A stretch of 43,255 nt of DNA from Pseudomonadota bacterium (GTDB taxonomy: Bacteria; Pseudomonadota; Gammaproteobacteria; JAKAQQ01). This document shows positions 27,562 to 37,100 of this stretch, piece by piece. Every line of letters begins with the position of its first letter. Position 1 is the first letter of the stretch. The stretch spans positions 1 to 43,255 of the forward strand of contig JAJZBR010000007.1 of NCBI GenBank assembly GCA_021798795.1. Direction: 5' to 3'. The notes under the pieces were generated by a model. That model did not search any database and was not told the DNA's origin. It saw only the letters and a program-made list of their open reading frames with translations. The position numbers were made by a program, and so were the translations under genes.

Positions 27562-27614
27562 ACCGCCCCCGGCAACGCGGAGAACCTGAGGTGTGGGTTA
27601 CTTCCATGCGGAAC

Positions 27615-27785
27615 GGAGGAAGCGCTGAGCACGACCGTCCCATGCCCCGGCCCGGTAACCCTCGCATAGGTCAGGGTCTGGCCCGCGGGCGCCGTGGCAC
27701 TGAGCTGCCCCGCGACCGCCTGTCCCACAGCCGTGGTCACCGACCCGCCACTCGCGACCGGGGGCGCCACATTTTCGCCCGTACG
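27615..27785 (-). pseudogene. Fragment of an Ig-like/VCBS (cadherin-like) repeat surface protein
   Basis: Minus-strand translation TGENVAPPVASGGSVTTAVGQAVAGQLSATAPAGQTLTYARVTGPGHGTVVLSASS matches the pattern of bacterial tandem Ig-like repeats. No start, no signal peptide, single partial domain. Confidence 0.6.
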
Positions 27786-27886
27786 ATCTCGTCAAGAGCC
27801 TCAATTGCGAACCGGATCCCGAACCGGAGCAGGCGTTGGATCGGGTCATAAAGACGCTCAATCCAGCGCCCGAGACCAGGCATTCA

Positions 27887-28636
27887 CTATCGGATCCCGA
27901 GCTCGCGTCTTTGGCGGGTCAGTGCATAGAGCGCGATCCCTGCTGCCACGGAGACATTCAGGCTCGCCACATTCTGCGTCAGAGGTATCCGGACGAGATC
28001 GTGACAGGACTCGCGCGTGAGTCGTTTGAGCCCTTGCCCTTCCGCTCCCAGTACGAGTGCCGTTCGATCCGAAAAAGACCCCTGCTCGATCGATCGCGAG
28101 GCATCGGGATCCAGACCGATGAGCCAGAATCCGGCGTCCCGGATTTCCCCGAGGGCACGCGCCAGATTGGGAACGGTCAGCGTGAGCACATTTTCCGCAC
28201 CACCTGAAGCGGCCTTGACGGCGAGTGCATTCATGGGTGCAGCCCGGTGTCGCGGAACCACGACACAGAGAACATCGAACGCCGCCGCCGAGCGGAGACA
28301 GGCACCCAGATTGCGCGGGTCCTGAATGCCATCCAGAACAAGGATCACCCCCGTCTCGCCAGCTCGGGCCAGGCATTCCCCAAGACTCGCGTGACGACTT
28401 TGCGCAACAGACTCCACTTCGGCCAAAACCCCCTGATGCACTCCTCCCCCAGCCATGCGGTCGAGACTCGATCGGCTCACCTCGAAGACGGGAACCCCAC
28501 TGTCTTCAAAGCGCCTGCGTAACGCAGCCAGGCGAGGGGCATGCCGACCTGCCTGGATATAGAGTCGGAAACAGGTACGTCCCGCTGCGTGGATGGCCTC
28601 AATGGCATGCACCCCGTAGAGGCGTTCGGTCTTCAA
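27887..28636 (-). CDS. rlmB: 23S rRNA (guanosine-2'-O-)-methyltransferase RlmB
   Basis: LYGVHAIEAI, VLDGIQDPRNLGACLRSAAAF, LVLGAEGQGLKRLTRESCHDLVRIPL, SLNVSVAAGIALY. Confidence 0.95.
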   Translation of the reverse strand: MKTERLYGVHAIEAIHAAGRTCFRLYIQAGRHAPRLAALRRRFEDSGVPVFEVSRSSLDRMAGGGVHQGVLAEVESVAQSRHASLGECLARAGETGVILVLDGIQDPRNLGACLRSAAAFDVLCVVVPRHRAAPMNALAVKAASGGAENVLTLTVPNLARALGEIRDAGFWLIGLDPDASRSIEQGSFSDRTALVLGAEGQGLKRLTRESCHDLVRIPLTQNVASLNVSVAAGIALYALTRQRRELGIR

Positions 28637-30804
28637 TGACGCCTGCGCGGAGGGACCAGCCCGAGATCCAACTTCCCCTCTTCGAGATCGACTTTCATCA
28701 CCTTGACGGCAATCCGGTCTCCCAGCTTGAACGTCCAGCCGGAATGCTCCCCAATCAGAGCGACCTGCTTCGGATCGTGATGATAATAATCATCCGGCAG
28801 ATTGGAGATGTGGATCAGGCCGGAGACGAGAACCGTATCCAGTTCGACAAACAGGCCGAATCCGGTTACGCCCGTCACAATCCCGTCAAAAACCTCTCCA
28901 ATCCGCTCCGACAGAAATCCGAGCTGGCACCATTCCAAGGCCGTGCGCGAGGCTTCGTCCGCCCGCCGTTCCGTGTAGGAGCAATGGACCGCCAAGGCCG
29001 CACCGGGCACCTGGGATTCATCAGGCCCTGTGCGACCGGCAAGTCCCCGGTGAACGATGAGATCGGGGTAGCGTCGGATCGGGGATGTGAAATGACAGTA
29101 ATGCCGGAGTGCCAGCCCGAAGTGACCGGTCGGTTCAGGTTCGTAACTCGCCCGCGAGAGTGATCGCAACAAAAGCATCTCGACGACCCGGCGCTCCGGA
29201 TGATCGCTCAGATGCCGGATGAGATGGGCGAAATCCGCGGGCTTGGGTTCGGATCCGCCAGGTAGTGTGACGCCCCAGTTCCCGAGCACCAGACGCAGAT
29301 CGGAGATGCGATCGGCCTGGGGTGGCGGGTGGACACGATAAAGTGTCGCAATCCGATGGTGTTCGAGCCAGCGCGCGACTTCGGAGTTCGCAAGGATCAT
29401 GCACTCTTCGATCAGACGATGGGCATCGGTTCGTTCGCGGATCCGGATGGCCTCCAGTTGTCCCTCCGCTCCAAAAACGATCCGGGGTTCCCGGGTCTCA
29501 AAATCAATGGCCCCGCGCTTTTCACGGGCGTCACGCAGAATCCGGTAGAGCGCGTAGAGTGCTTCGAGTGGTTCGATGAGCAGGCCCAACCGGCGTCGGG
29601 CCTCTGGTTTCCGAAGCTCCAGTGCCTCGGCAACTTCCTCGTAAACCAGTCTCGCGTGCGAGTGAATCACGGCTGGATAGAACGCCTGGTGACGCACCTG
29701 CCCCTGTCTATCGAGCTCGAGGTCGGCCACATAAGCCAGGCGGTCCTCGCCGGGTCTCAGGGAACAAAGATCATTGGACAGGCGTTCAGGCAGCATCGGC
29801 ACGACCCGATCCGGGAAATATGCGGAGGTTCCACGCCGTTGCGCTTCCCGATCGAGCGCGGTACCCGGCCGGACATAAGCCGAGACATCCGCAATGGCCA
29901 CGATCAGGCGAAAGCCACGCTTCGTTTTTTCTGCAAACACGGCATCATCGAAATCACGGGCATCCTCGCCATCGATCGTGACCAGGGGAATCTCTCGCAA
30001 ATCCCGGCGTTCGGCGCCATAGGGTGGAACCGGCGCCTCGAGACCCCCGATCTCGAGCAAGACGTCTTCAGGCCAGGCAACCGGAAGCGCAAAACTGGTG
30101 AGCGCGAGCTCAACGCCGAGAGCGGGCGTGGGCGAGGCACCCATCACATCGAGAATCCGGACGATCGCGGAGATTCCCCGTTTGGGGTACTCCACGATCT
30201 CAACCGTGACGAAATCGCCGGGATGCGCTGTCTTTGTGCTCTCGCGACTCACCACAAAATCCGTGAAGAGTCGTGGGTGATACGGGGTTACGAATCCGAC
30301 CCCGCTCTGTTCGAAAAAGCGGCCGGTCGCGATGGCATGCGCCCGTTCGATGATCTCGATGATCCTTCCGATGGGTACGCCCTGGGGTCCTTCCCCGATA
30401 CGCGCCATGACGCGATCACCATCCATGAGCGTCGTCATCTCGGCGGGAGGGATCAGGATGCGGGCACCCCCCTGGGACGGCTCAAGATACCCGAATCCGT
30501 CGCGCTCGGCCCGGATGAGCCCCGTCACAATTGGAAGGATGCGTACCAGGCACCATTGCTCACGGCGGTTCTGTACGAGTTCGCCGTCCTGACGCATGGC
30601 TTTCAGGCGTCGTTCGAGTCCCTGCTGGAGCGTGGGCGTCTCCAGGTGGAATGCCTCGGTAAGTGTTTCGAAGCTCACCGGACGCCCGAGTGCTTCAAAC
30701 CATCGCGAGAGAAACAAACGGCTCGGGAGCGGATGGGTATACCGTTCGCGCTCGCGCGCATGAACCGGATCATCCTCGGGCCATCGGGGCAGCTGTTCTT
30801 TCAC
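28633..30804 (-). CDS. rnr: Ribonuclease R
   Basis: RNB domain (TIDGEDARDFDDAVFAE; HFTSPIRRYPDLIVHR) and S1 domain (GEVFDGIVTGVTGFGLFVELD). GTG start at 30804 preceded by AAGGGAG. The longer ORF would run through the tRNA. Confidence 0.94.
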   Translation of the reverse strand: MKEQLPRWPEDDPVHARERERYTHPLPSRLFLSRWFEALGRPVSFETLTEAFHLETPTLQQGLERRLKAMRQDGELVQNRREQWCLVRILPIVTGLIRAERDGFGYLEPSQGGARILIPPAEMTTLMDGDRVMARIGEGPQGVPIGRIIEIIERAHAIATGRFFEQSGVGFVTPYHPRLFTDFVVSRESTKTAHPGDFVTVEIVEYPKRGISAIVRILDVMGASPTPALGVELALTSFALPVAWPEDVLLEIGGLEAPVPPYGAERRDLREIPLVTIDGEDARDFDDAVFAEKTKRGFRLIVAIADVSAYVRPGTALDREAQRRGTSAYFPDRVVPMLPERLSNDLCSLRPGEDRLAYVADLELDRQGQVRHQAFYPAVIHSHARLVYEEVAEALELRKPEARRRLGLLIEPLEALYALYRILRDAREKRGAIDFETREPRIVFGAEGQLEAIRIRERTDAHRLIEECMILANSEVARWLEHHRIATLYRVHPPPQADRISDLRLVLGNWGVTLPGGSEPKPADFAHLIRHLSDHPERRVVEMLLLRSLSRASYEPEPTGHFGLALRHYCHFTSPIRRYPDLIVHRGLAGRTGPDESQVPGAALAVHCSYTERRADEASRTALEWCQLGFLSERIGEVFDGIVTGVTGFGLFVELDTVLVSGLIHISNLPDDYYHHDPKQVALIGEHSGWTFKLGDRIAVKVMKVDLEEGKLDLGLVPPRRRH

Positions 30805-30842
30805 ATGGACTCCCTTTGACCGTGATTGGGACCGGGCCGCCA

Positions 30843-30872
30843 TTGACCCTGGGTCCGAAACTCGGCTATAGT
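30843..30872 (+). promoter_or_regulatory. Promoter for tRNA-Leu (TTGACC-18-TATAGT)
   Basis: -35 TTGACC 30843-30848, -10 TATAGT 30867-30872; tRNA begins at 30881. Confidence 0.7.
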
Positions 30873-30880
30873 GCCTGCGA

Positions 30881-30965
30881 GCCGAGGTGGCGGAATTGGT
30901 AGACGCGCTGGTTTCAGGTACCAGTGGAGCAATCCGTGGAGGTTCGAGTCCTCTCCCCGGCACCA
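30881..30965 (+). tRNA. tRNA-Leu (CAG anticodon)
   Basis: 85-nt class II tRNA. Anticodon stem-loop CTGGT-TTCAGGT-ACCAG, variable-arm hairpin GGAGCAATCC, T loop TTCGAGT, encoded 3' ACCA. Confidence 0.95.
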
Positions 30966-31089
30966 GATCCGGTTCACGCCCTGCTCATCGGACGTTTTCC
31001 GGATGTATTGGGTGACACGTGCCCGGATCCCCTTCAGACGCTCCGGGTACGAACGACGGGTGCGATTCATCGCGTAGTCGGTCATCGAA

Positions 31090-32499
<1,410 letters not shown>

Positions 32500-33369
32500 T
32501 CAGTGATTCGGACCATGCGACCCCCAACGGCTGAACCACGGGTCGCCGGGTGACAGGAGCAGGACGCTCCTGCCCTGTTTCAGCGTTTTCGAATACAGCA
32601 TGAGTTCGGTATAGAAATCATAAAATCGCGGATCCAGACGTCGGGCCCGGGCCTCGATGGATGAGGCATCGCGCAAACCGGTGGAGACGATCTTCGCGCT
32701 CCTCTCCGTTTCGAGCAGGCGCAAGGCCGCAAGCTTCCTTTGCGCACGAGCCCGCACCTGATCGAGTTTGGCACGGGTGTCCGCCTTGATGGCAGCCACA
32801 GCCTCCACCCACCGCCCGAGTTCACCGTTTTCCAATGACTGCATCCGGGGTGAGAACCAGCGTCGTGCTGCCCAATCGAGGCGGCTCACGCGAATACCCT
32901 GCGGGGCGAGTGCCCGATTGATTGCGGGTATCCACCGCGCGAGCCCGGGCGGAACGGGCAATGTGCCGGGCTTGCCCTTCATCTGCCTACTACCGGTGCC
33001 GAGACGGAAGCGAACCTGTGCTTCGATAGCCGCCTCAGCCGCGTTCCGGGTTGCCGCGAGTGCGGTATGGTACAAGAGGGGATTGCTGATACGCCAAAGC
33101 GCTAGAAAGCGCATGCGCACCGTCACACCGGGAGAGGCGGCCCACATCAACGGGGCGCTGAGGAGGATGTGGCGACGGCGATCGAATCGGATGACCGATG
33201 TCCACATCGGCCGGTGCCAGTGCCAACCGCTGCCGGTCACGACTTCGGTCTGCCCGCCCGGTTCGACGATGAGCGCGCCCTGCCAAGGGTAGAGCACGTA
33301 ACCACCGCTCGCGAGTAATGCGAACCCCGCCAGAACGAGAACCGGATACAGCCAGGTGCGACGCTTCAT
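32500..33369 (-). CDS. hflC: HflC-like SPFH/band-7 membrane protein
   Basis: N-terminal TM helix, band-7 domain, C-terminal LDPRFYDFYTELMLYSKTL. Follows hflK with ATGA overlap. Start 33369. Confidence 0.85.
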   Translation of the reverse strand: MKRRTWLYPVLVLAGFALLASGGYVLYPWQGALIVEPGGQTEVVTGSGWHWHRPMWTSVIRFDRRRHILLSAPLMWAASPGVTVRMRFLALWRISNPLLYHTALAATRNAAEAAIEAQVRFRLGTGSRQMKGKPGTLPVPPGLARWIPAINRALAPQGIRVSRLDWAARRWFSPRMQSLENGELGRWVEAVAAIKADTRAKLDQVRARAQRKLAALRLLETERSAKIVSTGLRDASSIEARARRLDPRFYDFYTELMLYSKTLKQGRSVLLLSPGDPWFSRWGSHGPNH

Positions 33370-34451
33370 CTTCTCAAATCCTCCGCGTGACCCGGATGGG
33401 CTGATCCCCGATCCGGTTTGACCCGGGATCGCTTCTTTGGCACGCCACTTCTTGGCCCGAGCAACAAACCGGGCGCATGGGTTCCCATGATCCTGGGGAT
33501 TCCTTTGAGCTTCCGAAGAAACGAACCGACCAGCCACTGGCGAACCAGCACGGGATGCAGGCGGTATGCGGCCAGGATCGAGAGAAAGCGGGCGACAGTC
33601 AACCGGGCCTGTTCGATCCACCGTCTGGTCCTGAGCTCGATGGCCAGACGTTTGTGCTGTTCGGAAAGTTTTTGTGCCACATAGGATTGCCGGAAGGCCC
33701 GTTGCGCCTTTCGGATCGCTGCTTTCTGATCGGCGTGCAGCGCATGCCAGATGCGCTCGGTTTTGCGAACCTGGGCCGGCGGTTGAACGGTCGCAGTGAG
33801 ATTGAGAAGATGGAGCCCCGTATGGGTCTCGTTGAGTTCCTCATTGATCGCGTGCCGGATCAAACCGATCGGCGGCTGATCGACGGGTCGGGTGGGTTTT
33901 TGCGCCGATGGGATCGGATAGGCTGCATGCCGGATCCAGCCACCAAAGCGTGACAGGATCTCGCCCCGCAGCCAGACCGCAGGGTGAGGTGCAAAGTACT
34001 GATACGCCCCGGGGTGGAGGATTTGATACACATAATGAACCGTGACCGCGACGGGACGATCCCTTAGCGTGAGGGCATGAAACGCAACCAGGCGATTGTG
34101 CGGAGCGGACACATCCACCATGCGCACTTGACCCAGGGGACGGGGCCAACTCCAGAACGTTCCGCTCGTGGCCCGTCCCACGGGTTGGCCGAGCACGTAG
34201 AACAGCGCAACTTCTCCCGGGGCGAGCGTACCCAAACCACTCGCAAGCCAGACACCGACGATGAGAAGAATCGCCCAGGGCAGGGAATGCCGCCACCGAT
34301 GCGGTCTTCGCAATCCTCCCTTCGGCGACCGCCTCAGGCGCTTCACGAGAAGGCTTTTGAATCGAATCAGCCAGATGTCGAGATCCGATTGATGACGCGG
34401 ATCTCCCCAGGGATCATGATCGTTGGGCGGTTCTTCAATAGCCATGGTCAT
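33366..34451 (-). CDS. hflK: HflK-like SPFH/band-7 membrane protein
   Basis: DHDPWGDPRHQSDLDI N terminus, TM helix, SGLGTLAPGEVALFYVLGQPVG band-7 start. Located between hflX and hflC. Start 34451 or 34445. Confidence 0.85.
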   Translation of the reverse strand: MTMAIEEPPNDHDPWGDPRHQSDLDIWLIRFKSLLVKRLRRSPKGGLRRPHRWRHSLPWAILLIVGVWLASGLGTLAPGEVALFYVLGQPVGRATSGTFWSWPRPLGQVRMVDVSAPHNRLVAFHALTLRDRPVAVTVHYVYQILHPGAYQYFAPHPAVWLRGEILSRFGGWIRHAAYPIPSAQKPTRPVDQPPIGLIRHAINEELNETHTGLHLLNLTATVQPPAQVRKTERIWHALHADQKAAIRKAQRAFRQSYVAQKLSEQHKRLAIELRTRRWIEQARLTVARFLSILAAYRLHPVLVRQWLVGSFLRKLKGIPRIMGTHAPGLLLGPRSGVPKKRSRVKPDRGSAHPGHAEDLRR

Positions 34452-35737
34452 CCACCCGAAGCCAGCTGGTATCCCATGTCCCACCGTGCCAGATCCCAAG
34501 CCCGCCATCGTTCGGGCGGAAAATGAAATCGATGCGCGAGCCGGGCCCAGTCCACAGACGTGAGGCAAAGGGTCATCTCGGTCCGCCCGGTCTCCATCCG
34601 GTGCTCGGCACGGACGGCACCGAGCCCGTAGAGGGCGGAGCGAAAGGCTCCTTCCGAATCGTCGATCTCAACCGAACCCCACATGGCCTCGCGTTTGAGG
34701 TACGCCAGGGCGGCCTCGGCCAAAAGATCGAATCCCGTCCTTTGCCCTGCTGAGACCCAGACCCTCGCAGGCATGCCATCCGGATTCCGTTCGAGAGCAG
34801 GTGGACGGCCCAGTCGGTCTATTTTGTTCATGACCTCGATGCGCGGTATGGCGCCAGCACCGATTTCCTCGAGAACCTCGTTTACCACCTCGATCTGGGA
34901 TCGATAACCGGGAGCGCTCACATCGACGACGTGGATGATGAGACTGGCCAGACGCGTTTCAGACAGCGTGGCTCGAAATGCGGCAACCAGCTCGTGTGGC
35001 AAATCCCGGATGAATCCCACCGTGTCGACCAGTATGCCACGGGTGCCAAAGGGTAGCCGGAGTTGCCGCCAGGTCGGATCCAGGGTCGCGAATAACTGGT
35101 CCGCAACCGGGACTTGGGCGCCGGTCCATGCGCGGAACAAAGTGGATTTTCCGACATTGGTGTACCCGACCAAAGCCACAAGAGGCACTCCGACTCTTGA
35201 GCGACGCTCAATCGCACGGTGTTTCTCAAAATCCCGGAGTCGCCTCTCAAGGGTGGATACCCGCCTCGCAATGAGCCGACGATCGGTCTCGAGTTGTGTT
35301 TCACCCGGCCCCCTGAGTCCGATGCCTCCTTTCTGGCGTTCCAGGTGACTCCATCCACGCACGAGCCGACTCGCCGCATAGCGCAGACGTGCAAGCTCCA
35401 CCTGGAGCTTGCCTTCATAGCTTTGGGCGCGCTTGGAAAATATTTCGAGAATGAGAGCCGTTCGATCCAGAATGGTCGCTCCCGTTTCCTGATTCAGATT
35501 CCGGGCCTGCACCGAGGTGAGTGCATGGTTCACGACAACCGTAGCGCACCCGGACGCCTGAACGAGTGATACCAGCTCTTCGACCTTCCCGGTACCGAGA
35601 AAATGTGATGGCGTGGGAACCAGCCTACGGCCCGAAACCAGGCCTTTCGATTCATACCCACCGGCACGTGCCAGTTCAACCAACTCCTCGAGCCGTCCCG
35701 GGCCATCCTGTCCCATGCGACCCTGCTCCATGTGCAC
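34448..35737 (-). CDS. hflX: GTPase HflX
   Basis: GWSHLERQKGGIGLRGPGETQLETDRRL; VALVGYTNVGKSTLFRAWTG; DTVGFIRDLPHELVAAFRATLSE. Confidence 0.96.
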   Translation of the reverse strand: MHMEQGRMGQDGPGRLEELVELARAGGYESKGLVSGRRLVPTPSHFLGTGKVEELVSLVQASGCATVVVNHALTSVQARNLNQETGATILDRTALILEIFSKRAQSYEGKLQVELARLRYAASRLVRGWSHLERQKGGIGLRGPGETQLETDRRLIARRVSTLERRLRDFEKHRAIERRSRVGVPLVALVGYTNVGKSTLFRAWTGAQVPVADQLFATLDPTWRQLRLPFGTRGILVDTVGFIRDLPHELVAAFRATLSETRLASLIIHVVDVSAPGYRSQIEVVNEVLEEIGAGAIPRIEVMNKIDRLGRPPALERNPDGMPARVWVSAGQRTGFDLLAEAALAYLKREAMWGSVEIDDSEGAFRSALYGLGAVRAEHRMETGRTEMTLCLTSVDWARLAHRFHFPPERWRAWDLARWDMGYQLASGG

Positions 35738-35774
35738 CAGGATGGCGCCGCGCGGGCACGCGGCTCCGCCGGAT

Positions 35775-36053
35775 TCAGTTCTCGTCAGTGCCAGTTCCGT
35801 TTTCCTCCGGGGGTTCGTGTTCGGTCAATTCATCACCTTCGTCAAGCGAGATTCTGCGAGACGGCACCACGGTCGAAATCGCGTGCTTGTAGACCATCTG
35901 GCTGACCGAGTTGCGTAAAAAGACGACAAATTGGTCGAAGGAGTCGATCTGCCCTTGCAGTTTGATCCCGTTGACCAGGTAAATCGATACGGGAACCTTG
36001 GTTTTGCGCAAGGCGTTCAGGAATGGTTCTTGAAGGGACTGGCCTTTTGTCAT
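35775..36053 (-). CDS. hfq: RNA chaperone Hfq
   Basis: [63 protein letters not shown]. Confidence 0.97.
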   Translation of the reverse strand: MTKGQSLQEPFLNALRKTKVPVSIYLVNGIKLQGQIDSFDQFVVFLRNSVSQMVYKHAISTVVPSRRISLDEGDELTEHEPPEENGTGTDEN

Positions 36054-36155
36054 TGGGTTCTTTGCTCCGCGCTGCTGGCTCTGAAGACACTTCTCTCTAT
36101 CACAACTGCTTTAGGCAGATCTGGCCTACCAGGAAACACTTTTGATTGCACCATT

Positions 36156-37097
36156 CTAGCACAAATCGGATTGTGCCCAGCGGCCAACCATTGCAGCCAA
36201 ATGCCGACGCCAGGCTGGGTTTTCAACCGGCCAGCGGGCATCCGCATCCAGCGAGCGAATCCAGGTCATCTGCCGCTTGGCCAACTGAAGGGTCTCGGTA
36301 ATAATTGCATTCCGCGTCTCCTCCCAATCCGTACCCGCCTCGAGGTGGCGCCAAATCGGCAGATAACCCACGGAGCGGATGGCGGGCAGGTGCACGCCGA
36401 GATCCCCCCGCCTCATGAGCGCCCGCACTTCCTCAACCCACCCCTCATCAAGCATCTGGGACAGCCTGCGTTCGACCCGTTCCCTGAGGGCGACCCGGTC
36501 CGTCACTTCAAGTACCATCCGGTGGCACGGGGTGGATGTCTTGACCCGATGGATCTTCCACAGTTGAGTGAGGCTCTGACCGGTGGCTTCATAGACCTCA
36601 AGCGCACGGCCCACCCGCTGCCGGTCATTCGGATGAATCCGCCCCGCAGCATCCGGGTCGATTCGGGCGAGCTCGGCATGGAGTGCAGGCCATCCCCGGC
36701 GCTTTGCGCGCACCTCGATATCCGCCCGAATGGCCGGATGGGCTGGTGGCAAAGGCGACAAGCCGGCCAGCCAGGCCCGAAAATAGAGGAAACTTCCCCC
36801 GACCAGAAAGGGCAGGCGACCGCGCGCCTGGATCAGACGGATCGCAGACCCGGCGTCCTCGACAAAACGCCCCGCCGAGTAGGGTTCCTGGGGATCCAGA
36901 ATATCGATCAGGTGATGGGGAACCCTCTCCCTCTCCGCCCGACCCGGCTTGGCCGTACCGATGTCGAGCCCACGGTAGACCATGGAAGAATCGACGCTCA
37001 CCACCTCGATCGGCAAACGCTCCGCGAGTTCGAGCACCTCTTCGGTTTTCCCGCTGGCCGTTGGACCCATCAGCATAAAAACGGAGGGGTCGGGCAT
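36156..37097 (-). CDS. miaA: tRNA dimethylallyltransferase
   Basis: FMLMGPTASGKTEEVLELAERLPIEVVSVDSSMVYRGLDIGTAKP; AKRQMTWIRSL. Confidence 0.96.
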   Translation of the reverse strand: MPDPSVFMLMGPTASGKTEEVLELAERLPIEVVSVDSSMVYRGLDIGTAKPGRAERERVPHHLIDILDPQEPYSAGRFVEDAGSAIRLIQARGRLPFLVGGSFLYFRAWLAGLSPLPPAHPAIRADIEVRAKRRGWPALHAELARIDPDAAGRIHPNDRQRVGRALEVYEATGQSLTQLWKIHRVKTSTPCHRMVLEVTDRVALRERVERRLSQMLDEGWVEEVRALMRRGDLGVHLPAIRSVGYLPIWRHLEAGTDWEETRNAIITETLQLAKRQMTWIRSLDADARWPVENPAWRRHLAAMVGRWAQSDLC

Positions 37098-37100
37098 CGA

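Noticed and set aside
29329-30819. 496-aa + strand ORF
   Set aside because: Antisense shadow of rnr; no domain motifs.
30805-30963. N-terminal extension of the rnr ORF in the ORF track
   Set aside because: Would be translated from the antisense of the tRNA and its promoter. The GTG at 30804 with AAGGGAG is a better start.
30801-31085. 94-aa minus-strand ORF (GEDSNLHGLLHWYLKPARLPIPPPRL)
   Set aside because: Translation of the antisense strand of tRNA-Leu, a well-known spurious ORF pattern.
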